From: Craterostigma plantagineum
Taxonomy: Eukaryota > Streptophyta > Magnoliopsida > Lamiales > Linderniaceae
DNA: 64,000 bases
NCBI GenBank assembly: GCA_027422505.1
Contig: JAPQWV010000495.1
Coordinates: forward strand, 124,001-188,000
Direction: 5' to 3'
The notes beneath the pieces were generated by a model. The model saw only the letters and a program-made list of their open reading frames with translations, was not told the DNA's origin and did no database searches. This document shows, one piece after another, positions 36,097 through 46,368 of the stretch (positions within the stretch are counted from its first letter, which is position 1; every line of letters begins with the position of its first letter). The position numbers were made by a program, and so were the translations under genes.

Positions 36097-39000
36097 TGTA
36101 AGACCTGTAGAATTTAATTACGGGAACTACGGTATAATTAAGACTGAAAATAATTAATTATGGGGGTATGAGGTTTTATATGAATTTTATGCCCATGGAA
36201 TATATATGATCATGTGCTACATGATATAGGTGCTTTACATGCACATATTACATGTCTTATGTGACTTACGTGCATATCATGGGTCGATTAAGTGCCCGCA
36301 CGATGTCATGAATTTTGCGTACATGATTAGGTGCCTAAGTAATTAGCTGAATGTCGTGCCCAGTCGATTATGTGAATTACGTATACGATTTACTTAATTT
36401 TATGAAAATTTCGTACATGTCGAATGCTTATGTGACGTATGAATTTGTACGCTCGTAATTTTTATGAGATAAGTGATAATTACGTGCTATAAAATTACGT
36501 GTTACGCTAACTCCATACTTAGGCAATGGGATTTTCGAAAATAGGCTACAATTTTTAGTGGACTAGATTTAAAAGATTAGGCCCAATATTGATTTAGGTC
36601 CAACTTGATAGACAAAGTTCCCTAAATGGTGGGATATTTTCGTCCTTATCAAGACCCATCATCATGCCTTATACTTTAAAATATTAAATTAAAGAAGAAC
36701 CCCCAAAAACCAAAAACTCCACACCCACACTTGGAGACCAACGAAAGAAAAAGGAAAGAAGAGGAAGGAAGAGCCGAGAGGAAGCCAAATAAAAACAACT
36801 CCAACTAGCTTAGAATTCGAATTTGGTAAGTGCAACATCCTCCCTAAGCTTGGTAAATTCGTAACCCTTGGTAGTAATGGACGTATTGATGTCATTAAGA
36901 GCAAGTTAGTTTAAGAAGGGTGCGAAAAACCCTAGGTGTGGATTATAGATTCGCATTAGGGGCGTTACTTAGGAAAATCATGATAGAATAATTTGAAATA
37001 TGGCTAATGATTCATGATGATTAATTCTAAGGAAAAATTATACGATTGGAGGTGGAAGAAAGGATGGAATTTAAGGGTTTCGATGGGATGAAGGAGATGA
37101 TGATAAATGTCGGGTATAATGTCGAGTCTTTTCATTTGGACGAAATGTCGAGACCATGTTAAGATAAATGTCGAAAGTTAGCTAAGATGTCGAATTGTCC
37201 TATCGAGATTTCCATTGTATAAATGTCGAAATGATAAGGGTAAAATGTCGAACTCAAAGAAATCAATATAAATGTCGGGAGTAGTCATGTCGACATTTTC
37301 TACAAATGTCGAAATTGCAATGTCGAGCTAATATAGTTAAAAATGTCGAGGTCTTCTATTTGGATAAATGTCGACATGTTAGATGAGATGTCGACGTAAT
37401 ATATCGAGATGTTTAAAGATAAAGTCGAAACCTTGTTAGGATAAAAATGTCGAGATAGATGTCGACATTAAAGTCGAGATCAATGTCGAGTCCTTCTACT
37501 AGGAAAAAAAAATATATATATCGGGACCTTCAAAATGTCGAGATGTACATTAAAATTCATATCGACATTTTGTTGAAATGTCGAGATCAACAAATAATAA
37601 ATACCGAGATTCATTACTTGCCGAGACCTCTACATACGTTAAATGTCGAGACTCATGTTGACCCATGTCGACATTTTCTTCAAATGTCGAGGCGAAATGT
37701 CGGGGTTAGACAGTTGAAAATGTCGCACCCTCACACATACAAATGTCGATATCTACCTCAATAACTATGTCGAGATTACCTCGACAATGATGTCGTGATT
37801 CATGATCGAGTACATATCGACATTTTCAGTTCAAAATGTCGAAACACAATGATTGATAGGGCAAGGTAAATATCGAAGGGATAGATATAATGTCGAGTAA
37901 AATGTCGAGCTTATATCGAAATCATGTTGAAGTCCCACACAGGCAAAGTCGGGCGAAACCTAATAAAAATCAAACGACTTTCGCCGAGCCTTTCACAAAA
38001 GAAATTTAAATTCTCTAACTTAGAAATTTATCAAAAGGCCGAGAACTCTATTTAAATATAATACGGAATAGGAATTGATTGACTTGGGAAATTTAATAAG
38101 GCAGATCGAGAAATGAGAGGTCTAGGGAATTTATACAAAGTCTAAATAACTAAACATGACGAAAATTATTGTTTCGACGAATTATCCAAGAAAAAGCAAA
38201 CGTGCTAACATCATAACCCTTTTATTCAAAAAGGTTGTACATTAGGAGCTAACGGGGAGAATATTAATTTCGCTCGGACGACAGGTAAGTGGAAACTACA
38301 CTTCAACTACAACACATGACTTTTACGTGTGTAAATTATATGTCTACGTGCTTTCATTACAGAACGTGAAATCTATGTGACATGTTTTACTTACTATCTA
38401 TGGCATGACATGCATATGTATATGATTTCACGACATGATCACGTGCATACACGCTTAGTATAACAGTTAGGGCACGAGAGCGTGTGTGAGTCAGGATCGC
38501 ATATGAGCGACGTATGGTTGCCGATGTGGGCAACTGTCGTCGACCCAGTTGTCGAGTGTGACCATGGCGGTAATGATGCACCATTGAATGATGTTGGGTT
38601 GATACCCTTACGATGGGAAGCGCGACCTGGAGGGTGCGACCCGAGGGAAGACGCGACACCGAGGGTACCTCGAGTGTTGGCAACCTCGGAGTGGGCTACC
38701 AGCGTGAAGCGCATGTGTGCCAGGCCGCGCTGGGCTAGAAAGGACACCTTCGGGACCGCATTGGGCTAAAAAGGCGTTATCGGCCTCCCAATGTGGACAG
38801 CAATTTGCGTACTGGGGTTGCCTCCCAATGTCCACAGTTGGGCCAAAAAGGCATCGTTAGCCTCCCAACGAGGATCGCATTGGGCTAAAAAGGTGCCACG
38901 GAGATGAATAAAGGTTGCCTCTCAATGACGATCGCATTGGGCCAAAAAGGCGTCGTTAGCCTCCCAATGTGGATCGCGTTGGGCTAAAAAGGTGCCATGA

Positions 39001-39633
39001 AGTCGAATGCAAATTGCGAACTAAGGGGTGGCCTCTCAGTGTAGGTGTACCGTCACTCGTATATACGCATGAAATTGAGTAAGCCCTATGATGGGACAAA
39101 ATGAGATAGAAGGGCCGAGGGCCTGGTTGCGAGGTGAAAGAGAAAGTCAAATGAAAGGAAATGAGGAGAAAAGTGAAGTCTAGAAAAGCATTGACACGGA
39201 TGTCATTGCGAGAAAGGACACGCACACTGCATGCATATAGTTTCTGCTTACTGAGCTTTTAGCTCACCCTTACGTTATGTGTTGTAGGTACAAGCGAACA
39301 CGGTATGTGATCGCCTAGCCAGCGAGGCAGTCTTTTGAAGCTTCCGGGCGACTTTTGGGGGTGGTGTGTACGTGGACGACGACCTGTGAGGCCGAGCGCA
39401 TAGGATTCTTTTGCTGCGAATGTATACGCTACCCATGTATTTAAGACTAGCATGAGATAAGAACCCAAACGGAATTCTTTTGACGTATAGATGTATTCTT
39501 TTGACATGTACAAAGACTTTCTTTACGAAAAGGAAAAAAATTTATTCCGCATTTTCGTAGTTCATCTAACTAAATACGTAGTTAGACGCCTAAGACAAGT
39601 CTAGAAATGGTAGCGATGGCTAGGGTCGCTACA
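36097..39633 (+). repeat. 3' LTR (3,537 bp)
   Basis: Near-perfect copy of 30466-34002. Seen differences include one lost T in GAGATTTACC, one added A in ATAAAATC, and substitutions in TCGAGATCTCC, GGGCAAAAAAGG, GAAAGCCAAAT and GCCGGGCGC. Confidence 0.95.
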
Positions 39634-39644
39634 AGTTAGTTGAT

Positions 39645-40665
39645 AAAAAGTTTGGAAATATGGATTTAATTGAGGTTGCCCCATTATTGTATTGTATGAA
39701 AGAAAAACAAATGCAATTGCAACAGTTGAGCTTGGCATGACAAATCCCCCCTATTTATTTATTTTATTATTATTATTAAAAGAAAAATAAAAGTGAAAAA
39801 GAAAAGAGGTTTTAGGGTCATTATCGTGTCTAATATAAAGGGAAATATGGGTCCATAAGTATGCAATTTGCGATTTTGGGTGACTATGTTTGCGAGTTAC
39901 AAAACTAAGTCACTATACTTAGTGACCTAATTAGTGACTCAATTTTGTTATTATATACATACTTAGTGACATAGTTTTGTTACTATATACATACTTAGTG
40001 ACCTAGTTTTGTAACTACTGACCCAATTTTGTTACTATATCCATACTTAGTGACCTAGTTTTATAACCTGCAAACATAGTGATTCTTAGAATCCAACTCC
40101 ACCTAACAAACACGTAACAGAACTCGTGAAAAAATCTCTCACATATAATACAATTGCTTACTCCTTCCTTTATCTAACAAAAGAAAAAGACTAAAATATA
40201 ATCCCTCACGATAAATTCTTAGATTAGTATTATAGTTTTCCTCAAATGATAAGCACACCATCTGCATTCGCCACGAAGCAGTTCATCGCCATGCATTAAG
40301 AGTTCCCACGTATCCAAGACATAGCAGGGTTCTATTTGCATAATTTCTGCCACGTACATCTTACGTAGCCAAAGAAAAATTGCGTATTTGCCCGTCCACC
40401 TTAAAGTTCGTGTATAACACGAAGACACACGCGCATGCATATATATACTGCGTGTATGATCTGTGGATATATCTCGAAAAAGGGCTCTCAGAAGGTAAAA
40501 TATCTGTGGTTGGTCATTCATTATTAGATGCATATATGTGTTCTTATTGCGACATATACAGTCATAACTACAGAACATATATCACTATCAAAACACAAAA
40601 AGGATTAACCTGAAGCAGTAGTAACAAAGCCTATATATCGTTGTCGTCGTTTCTGTGGGTCGAAT
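39645..40665. other. Intergenic with a short tandem repeat
   Basis: At about 39905-40080 a unit of about 30-50 bp, ACTTAGTGACCTAGTTTTGT with ACTATATACATA, recurs four to five times. The rest should hold the promoter of the gene at 40666. No other gene seen. Confidence 0.6.
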
Positions 40666-41236
40666 ATGGAGAGACAATCATCTATTGAAAATGAACCTCG
40701 AACTCTCGACGTGCAGCAGATTGAGCTTGCAAGGGTAATAAGAATATGATTTTCTATATATTACGGGCGTTTGTAAATTAGCTAGGATCCTATATTTGGG
40801 TTGGTCGTCGTTCGCTATTGATCATCAAAAGCAAACTCCACGTATTACTTTTACAGGAAGCAGCACTTTGTGTGGTTAAGAACACAAGCATTGAAGAAGC
40901 CTTCAGAATTTTCACCGAGGTTTGTTCGTGTGTGCGCACTGCGCAGTACATAATGTATAGATAGTTTCCAAGAAACATTTCTTACTATACATTTTTTACA
41001 AAGTGGTGTGTTATACGGTCTTTTGTGCTTGTGAGCTTCGCATATTACAGGGATTACAACCAGTGGTGGGATGCGCAGAGAAGACAGAAAAGATAGCATT
41101 ATTATTAACAGATGAAGGATCAATAGAAGAATTAGAGGGACGACGACGAGTTTCAATAAATAATAAGCAGCGTAAGACAGCGTCAAGCAGTAATCGTGCT
41201 ATTGCGCTTAGGGATATCGTCTCTGCACCATTCTAG
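40666..41236 (+). CDS. Small plant protein of unknown function, 105 residues
   Basis: Three exons join in phase: 40666-40734, 40857-40919 and 41051-41236. The protein begins MERQSSIENEPRTLDVQQIE, has a helical core LAREAALCVVKNTSIEEAFR, then FTEGLQPVVG, and ends NRAIALRDIVSAPF. Clean GT-AG introns in phase 0, a helix with regular spacing and an ATG in good position support a real gene. I do not recognise a domain with a known activity; small plant proteins of the type EAALYV...EEA..IFTEGL.PVVG exist as uncharacterised families. There is no signal peptide or membrane segment. Confidence 0.7.
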
Positions 41237-41699
41237 ACTTCTATCAGTTCCCCACAATCAATAATCGAATCAAGCTTTGTTTTCTTTTTTTCCTGTTCAC
41301 CTCATTTTCCTTTAAATTCTCTGTGTTTTCCTTTTCCCCGTCTTGATCTTTGTTAAGAGAAACTCAAGAAGTGAAATTGTATAGAAAGTGCGTATCCTAA
41401 CCTTTTGAAACTTCACAAACAATTTTTTATAATTTGTTTGTTTAAGGAAGATCGGTCGGAAAAATGCGCCTACTTTATTCATAATCGGTCGGTGTAAACC
41501 AGAATTGACAACAATGACAAGACAGCCACTACTATTTATTTTTTCGATTATTTAACTAGAAGAACCTTAATATATTTACTACTACATCACAAGCAATGAA
41601 ATGAAACATGCATTCATATCAAACGTTCTTGTTGATATGTATTCTGTTCTTTCGATTGAAGACAAGACAACGCCCATATGTCATATAAATTATCATCAG
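41237..41699. other. Convergent 3' flanks
   Basis: Lies between the small plus-strand gene and the minus-strand glycosyltransferase. AT-rich with no coding signal; it should contain both 3' UTRs. Confidence 0.55.
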
Positions 41700-43905
41700 C
41701 TAGTTGTTTTCTGGGCGAGTCTGATTACTCTCCGCCCAATTCGCCAACATCTCCTCCCAGCTGCAATGGCGATGTTCATCAATACAAATGTCCAACCTTT
41801 TGTCTCTTATCTTGATCTTCCAATGTCCATCGGATAAGTTTGCTTTCTCGGCTGCTCTTCTGTCGTGTTCCAAAGTAGCCTTCTGAACTGTCCTCATCAG
41901 ACAGAAACCTTGTAACTCCTCGCTCATGGTGTCGTGAACGTCCCACCAAGTCTTATGAGCGACATCGCTTGCAAACTCTTGCAACCGATCCACATTCCAA
42001 TTGCAGTCATAGTCCCTAAAGCACATCCAAGGCTTGTTCCCCAAGTAGTGTAGAACGTACAGCACGGGCGGGTCCGCCTTGAACAGAAGCATCTTCTTCC
42101 TCTTCACGCTATCGTCGTCTCCTTTCCATATATGTTTCAAGAAATTCATGTGCCTTGGAATCCTATGCCACCAAGTGAATATCTCGTTCAAGAAACCTTG
42201 ATCTCCACCGTTGTACGATTCGATGTCGTTTATATGTTCCATCAGAAGCCCGAAAGTTTTGTTGGACGGTTCTATCACCATCACTCCCGAGTTGAATATC
42301 GGGCCCGCATTGCCCGTGGCTGAGACTTCTGGTAATGAGAATAAGAAATCGATGTTCTGCAAGATAAGCATGTCTGCGTCGATGAAGATGATCTTGTCGT
42401 AATCTGTGAGCTGCCAAAGCCTGAACTTGCTGTAGTTCCATTCGTTGTAAGAATCTTTGAGGGCTTTAGGGTTTCTAATCCTCTGTATGGTTCGAACTTT
42501 CCAACCAGCAAGCTCTAGCCCGCGCCTGTTACGTTCGCTTATCGTATCATCCACCAGAATCACGAGGTCCTTTTTGGACCCCGCTTTTCGTATGCTCCGT
42601 GCGGCAACTATGGCTCCGCAGACGTACGAATAAACCGAGTGGAGAACAGTAGCATATGCTTCGCGCTGTTGGTTCTTTACCGTGTAAGTCTGCTTGCTGT
42701 CTGCGTTACAATGAGGACATACATATCTCATGATCATCAGCTTGTTGATTCAAATACACAGAGATATAATAGGAAGAGTATAGTAACAAGCAGCTTCTAA
42801 TTAATATTATTACCTGCTAATCCCCCAAGTGGAAGAGCAAGCTCACAAGAGCCTATAGGAAGGTGAAGCTTTCCTCTGAGTCGATTCAAGTCGGGCTTAT
42901 AGAGCCAGGTGTTGCCATCCCGCACGATAAGATCGTCCAGCGTAAAGAGGTTTGGCGTAGGAAAGCACTGTGTGATTATAACGACATAAATAGGACGAAA
43001 GCCCTTGTGAGAAGCGGCTAAGCGTGCGACTGAAATCTGCAGATGAAGCCTGGCTATGTCCCTATTACTATTACATGGAAGCTTCACAGAAATGAGGTCG
43101 AGGGGTCGTAATGGAATCTTTGGTTCGGGAAGTGAAGGGCAGTTTGGTACTTGGTCTTGTTGCTCCTCATCGATCCACTCGGGGTATAACGAATCCCACG
43201 TCAGATTGCGATCTGCGTGATCGAGCTCCAAGACTTTGTGATTTGTAGTGGGGAAGTGCCATCTCCAATGATTGATTTCGTCCCTGTTGAAGTTCAAAAG
43301 GCCGTTGCTGCTTTTTATTTTGTTGTTGTCGTCTCTTGGTATGTGGTTTAAGGCTCGGGAGATTTCATTCCAATCTAAGACAAATTCGGACGACGACGAC
43401 GTGTATCGAATATCTGATGAAGAAGGACAACAACCTCCCCATATCCATCGTCTGTTTTATTATTATTGCAGAAGAAAAACATTAATAATGTGATGATGAG
43501 TTTCTAGCAGCTGCTAGCTGCTGCTGCTCTCAACACAAATAAAATATTCAGATGATCAAAAGCGTTGCTGCTTACTGATGAGGCATGATCAAGTTTTGAT
43601 TGATATTGCTGGTAAAGGCAGCCACAAGGAGGATGAGGAGGAGGAGAAACACGAAGCACTTGATATTAGTGTGGTGGTTGATTCTCCAATATTTCGTGCT
43701 CTTGGCGAATTCGAATGCGTTATTCTTAACATCATCTCCGTCGACGACTGCTTTGATCTTCTGCAGCTTCCTTTTACGTCCATCGTCACTGTCGAATAAA
43801 CATTAATACTATATAGCAATAATCAACAAACGGCTTTACGCAATGATATATATTGATGGTTGAGTTAAGAGTCACGTACGTTCGTTGTCTCGTGGAGGAG
43901 TCCAT
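41700..43905 (-). CDS. GT8 glycosyltransferase, UDP-glucuronate:xylan alpha-glucuronosyltransferase (GUX) type
   Basis: Four exons in phase, 43880-43905, 43576-43788, 42814-43451 and 41700-42700, give 625 residues. The type II topology is clear: a basic head MDSSTRQRTDDGRKRKLQK, one membrane segment CFVFLLLLILLVAAF at about residues 55-70, then the lumenal part. The GT8 domain has REAYATVLHS and YVCGAIVAARSIRKAG, then EWNYSKFRLWQL, the metal-binding DxD as FIDADMLI, FNSGVMVIEPS, YNGGDQGFLNEIF and HYLGNKPWMCF. GUX enzymes work in the Golgi and add glucuronic acid side groups to xylan. The closest member cannot be chosen by eye. No lesion. Confidence 0.92.
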
Positions 43906-44341
43906 GTTCGATCTTGGCGAAGAATCTCCCCAGGTGGTGTTGTTACAGCAAAAAGAGATGGAACGAAGGAGCAAGCAGGCATAAATAAATCCAGCCTGAT
44001 AAATAAATAAATATACATGGAAAATCAAACGAGAGAGATTAATCATACCAACATGAGAAAAAATGGCAAATAACATTGAATTCATGCCATTAATTTTTTT
44101 TTTTTAATATCAAATGACTAATTACGTAATTATCCGTTTCTGCAAGAAGAAATCTTCTTGATAATATATTTTTGGTGCCACGTGATTATTACAGGTTAAT
44201 GTGCGAGATATTAAGCGATAAATGGATCTTTGTTCTTGATAAGTTTTAGTACCGATGCGATGATTGATAAAAAGTACAATAGCAAAGCAAATATTAATAA
44301 AAATAAAGTCGAATATAAAATAATAAAATATGTCTATTTTC
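43906..44341. promoter_or_regulatory. Promoter side of the GUX gene
   Basis: About 430 bp between the GUX start codon and the Mutator-like element. AT-rich. The element begins here at 44342, so the distal promoter of the GUX gene may have been displaced by it. Confidence 0.45.
44333..44341. repeat. 9-bp target-site duplication (left) of the Mutator-like element
   Basis: TCTATTTTC here and CCTATTTTC at 50366-50374 agree in eight of nine bases. Nine bases is the standard Mutator length. Confidence 0.7.
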
Positions 44342-44729
44342 GGGGGCTATTTTAAAAAATGAGATTACTTTTGATTTCTTTTAAAAAAATAGGAACTTGT
44401 CCAAGTCAATTTAAAAAAGAGGAACCTGTTTAATTAATTAACTAAACCCCTAATTAATACCTAAATAAATAAAAAAAGAAATATATATATATATATAAAA
44501 TAACGGAAAAACGCACCCACCTCATTAACGCACCCACCAAGCACCAAACGAGATCCTGACGGAAAAACGAGCTGAAGCATCCGCCGAAATCGAAACACCC
44601 AAGCTCCAAGAATTCCAATTTCGTTCTTCAACGCATATACAGTAAGTTTCGTTCATGTTAACGCCGGTTACTAGTATACATTATCGGGCATTGTAATTTC
44701 CGTTCATGTTAACGACATTTACATTTCGA

Positions 44730-45190
44730 GCATCGGGTATTAGATTTTCGAAGGTTTGGGTAGTTACGGGTAACATTTTCACCGTAGATCTGTGCGAATT
44801 TGCAGAAAAATTTCGTTTTCCGTTTATTCGAGCTCATTATACTCAAAAACGTCACTCGGATAAGTTCTTTCAATTCGGACATCATACTCGAATAAACTCG
44901 AAAAGGTTACTCGAATACTACTATTGTTTATTAAATTTTACACGTATATATTATCCGATATTAGATTACCCGAACATATTATTCGAATGGAGGTTCAACT
45001 CGAATATGTTACTCGAATAATTTTTAGTTTGCTATTAAAGTTTATTTATTCCATTTATTTCTTCGATAACAATTTATCGAGTGTCTTCAACATGTTATTA
45101 TTCGAACATCACATTGGAGTTTTTATATTACTCGAATTGTTTACTCGGATAAATATTATTTTTCGAATATTTTATTTATTCGAATAATGC
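44730..45190. repeat. Sub-terminal ACTCGAATAA motif cluster, left
   Basis: TTACTCGAATA, TTATTCGAA and ACTCGAATAA variants recur about every 20-40 bp. The same motif forms clusters at about 46060-46260 and 49560-50250. Only this element carries them in the window. Confidence 0.75.
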
Positions 45191-45232
45191 ATATTGCAAT
45201 TAATTAACAATGATTTATTTCATATGCAGGTT

Positions 45233-46075
45233 ATGCCGACCAGCATCATGATTGATTACGATGGAGAATGGATAATTGGGAATGATAATAAATGGATATG
45301 GGTTCCAAGGATGGGAACAAATATGAAGCCCATTGGGTTCGATGTCGATTGTTGTTTGCTGGACGATCTGCAGAATGAAATATACGAGACTATTGGCGTA
45401 AGCGGGAGGCCGGAGTTAAAGCTTAGTTATCAGCCATCTATGAGAGGTATGGAAGGGTGTGCTCCGTTGTATATAAAGAATGATCGAGAGTTGAAGGGTT
45501 ATATTTACTTAGGGGGTCCAATGGATAGACCGATTCTCCGCGTGGAGATTGGACTCCCTACGACCCTCCACCGTCAAACTCTTACGGATGATGAAGTTGG
45601 TCCCGTTCCAATTGAGGTTCGTAGCAGTGGAGGTGGTTACATCGATGATTATTTTGACCGTATCATCGACTTTGGCGGATACGAAGATGCGAATTATGGG
45701 GGTGAAGGTCACAATGAGGCGAACGACCGTGATGAGAATGTTGCATCACGGCAGAACGTGCACGTCAATTTTGATGGCGTAAACGGAGAAAATGCGGACG
45801 GGGATGATGAGGAGGAGGAGGAAGAGGAAAATGCAACTATTCCTAGCGATCGGTATTTTTTTACCGACGGTTCCACCATGAAGGTCGGTGATGAATTCGA
45901 GGATAAGAAGACCGTCAAGAATAGGATCCAAAGAGTTGCAGTAGACGCATGCTTCGAGGTCAAGATTATAAAATCTTCCCGATCGTACTATGTCGTGAGA
46001 TGCAAAGAGGATGGATATACTTGGAGGATATGGACGGCGAAGATTAAGGATACATCCGTATTCTCGAATACGTAA
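45233..46075 (+). pseudogene. MuDR-type transposase, N-terminal part only
   Basis: An acceptor CATATGCAG directly precedes GTTATG, and the frame runs 280 residues from MPTSIMIDYDGEW to a stop at 46073-46075. The first part, with FDVDCCLLDDLQNEIYETIG, is typical of the plant MULE N-terminal domain. After an acidic run the DNA-binding-like MuDR domain appears: MKVGDEFEDKKTVKNRIQRV, ACFEVKIIKSSRSYYVVRC and YTWRIWTAKI. The catalytic DDE and zinc-finger parts that should follow are absent; the motif-rich centre of the element comes instead. It is a truncated gene, or possibly a DNA-binding derivative. Confidence 0.85.
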
Positions 46076-46368
46076 CTCGTATAAATAAAATTATTCGAAC
46101 AAACTCTTTGACTCGAAAAACAGTGAAAACCGAAAAAAAAAAAAACTGAAACTTGAACATTATTCGAGTACTATTTGGTACTCTGAATAAGATCGAATAG
46201 GTTACTCAAGTAAATAACATTATTCGAACAAACTCTTTGACTCGAATAACAGCGAAAACCGAAAAAAAACAACTGAACCTTGAACAACCTGAACAACCTG
46301 AACAGCAACACAACCAACCAAAACTGGACAATTCCAAATGCAAAATCTATACAAATATCTAAAAAGGT

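Larger units (their letters stand above)
30466..39633 (+). mobile_element. Gag-only Ty3/Gypsy-type LTR retrotransposon with 3.5-kb LTRs, 9.2 kb
   Basis: Direct LTRs of 3,537 bp each lie at 30466-34002 and 36097-39633. Each starts TGTAAGACCTG and ends GGGTCGCTACA. The flanking duplication is AGTTA. A primer-binding site TGGTATCAGAGC at 34005-34016 matches the 3' end of initiator methionine tRNA. The polypurine tract AAGGGGGGGAGGA is at 36084-36096. The inside is only 2.1 kb and carries gag but no protease, reverse transcriptase or integrase, so it must move with enzymes from elsewhere. I found about six differences between the LTRs over 3.5 kb, so the insertion is very young. Confidence 0.95.
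25840..39644. mobile_element. Element with terminal inverted repeats and internal GTAC array, right end split by an LTR retrotransposon
   Basis: The left end begins ATCAACTAACTCCCCCC at 25840. Its inverse is GGGGGAGTTA at 30456-30465 plus GTTGAT at 39639-39644, which join once the LTR element at 30466-39633 and one AGTTA copy are removed. Without the LTR element it measures about 4.6 kb. It holds a long tandem array rich in GTACC (about 27060-29360). It has no recognisable transposase; a plus-strand frame at 26625-26948 is open but not identified. Sub-terminal repeats of CACTAAACTCCCC occur near 25797 and 25870. The class is uncertain; a Mutator-like non-autonomous element is my best guess. 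The outer limits are not proven because no target duplication was found. Confidence 0.55.

Noticed and set aside
30466..39633. Two identical sets of ORFs 5,631 bp apart, at first read as a segmental duplication of genes
   Set aside because: They are the two LTRs of one retrotransposon, shown by AGTTA duplication, primer site and purine tract; none of the ORFs has a recognisable domain.
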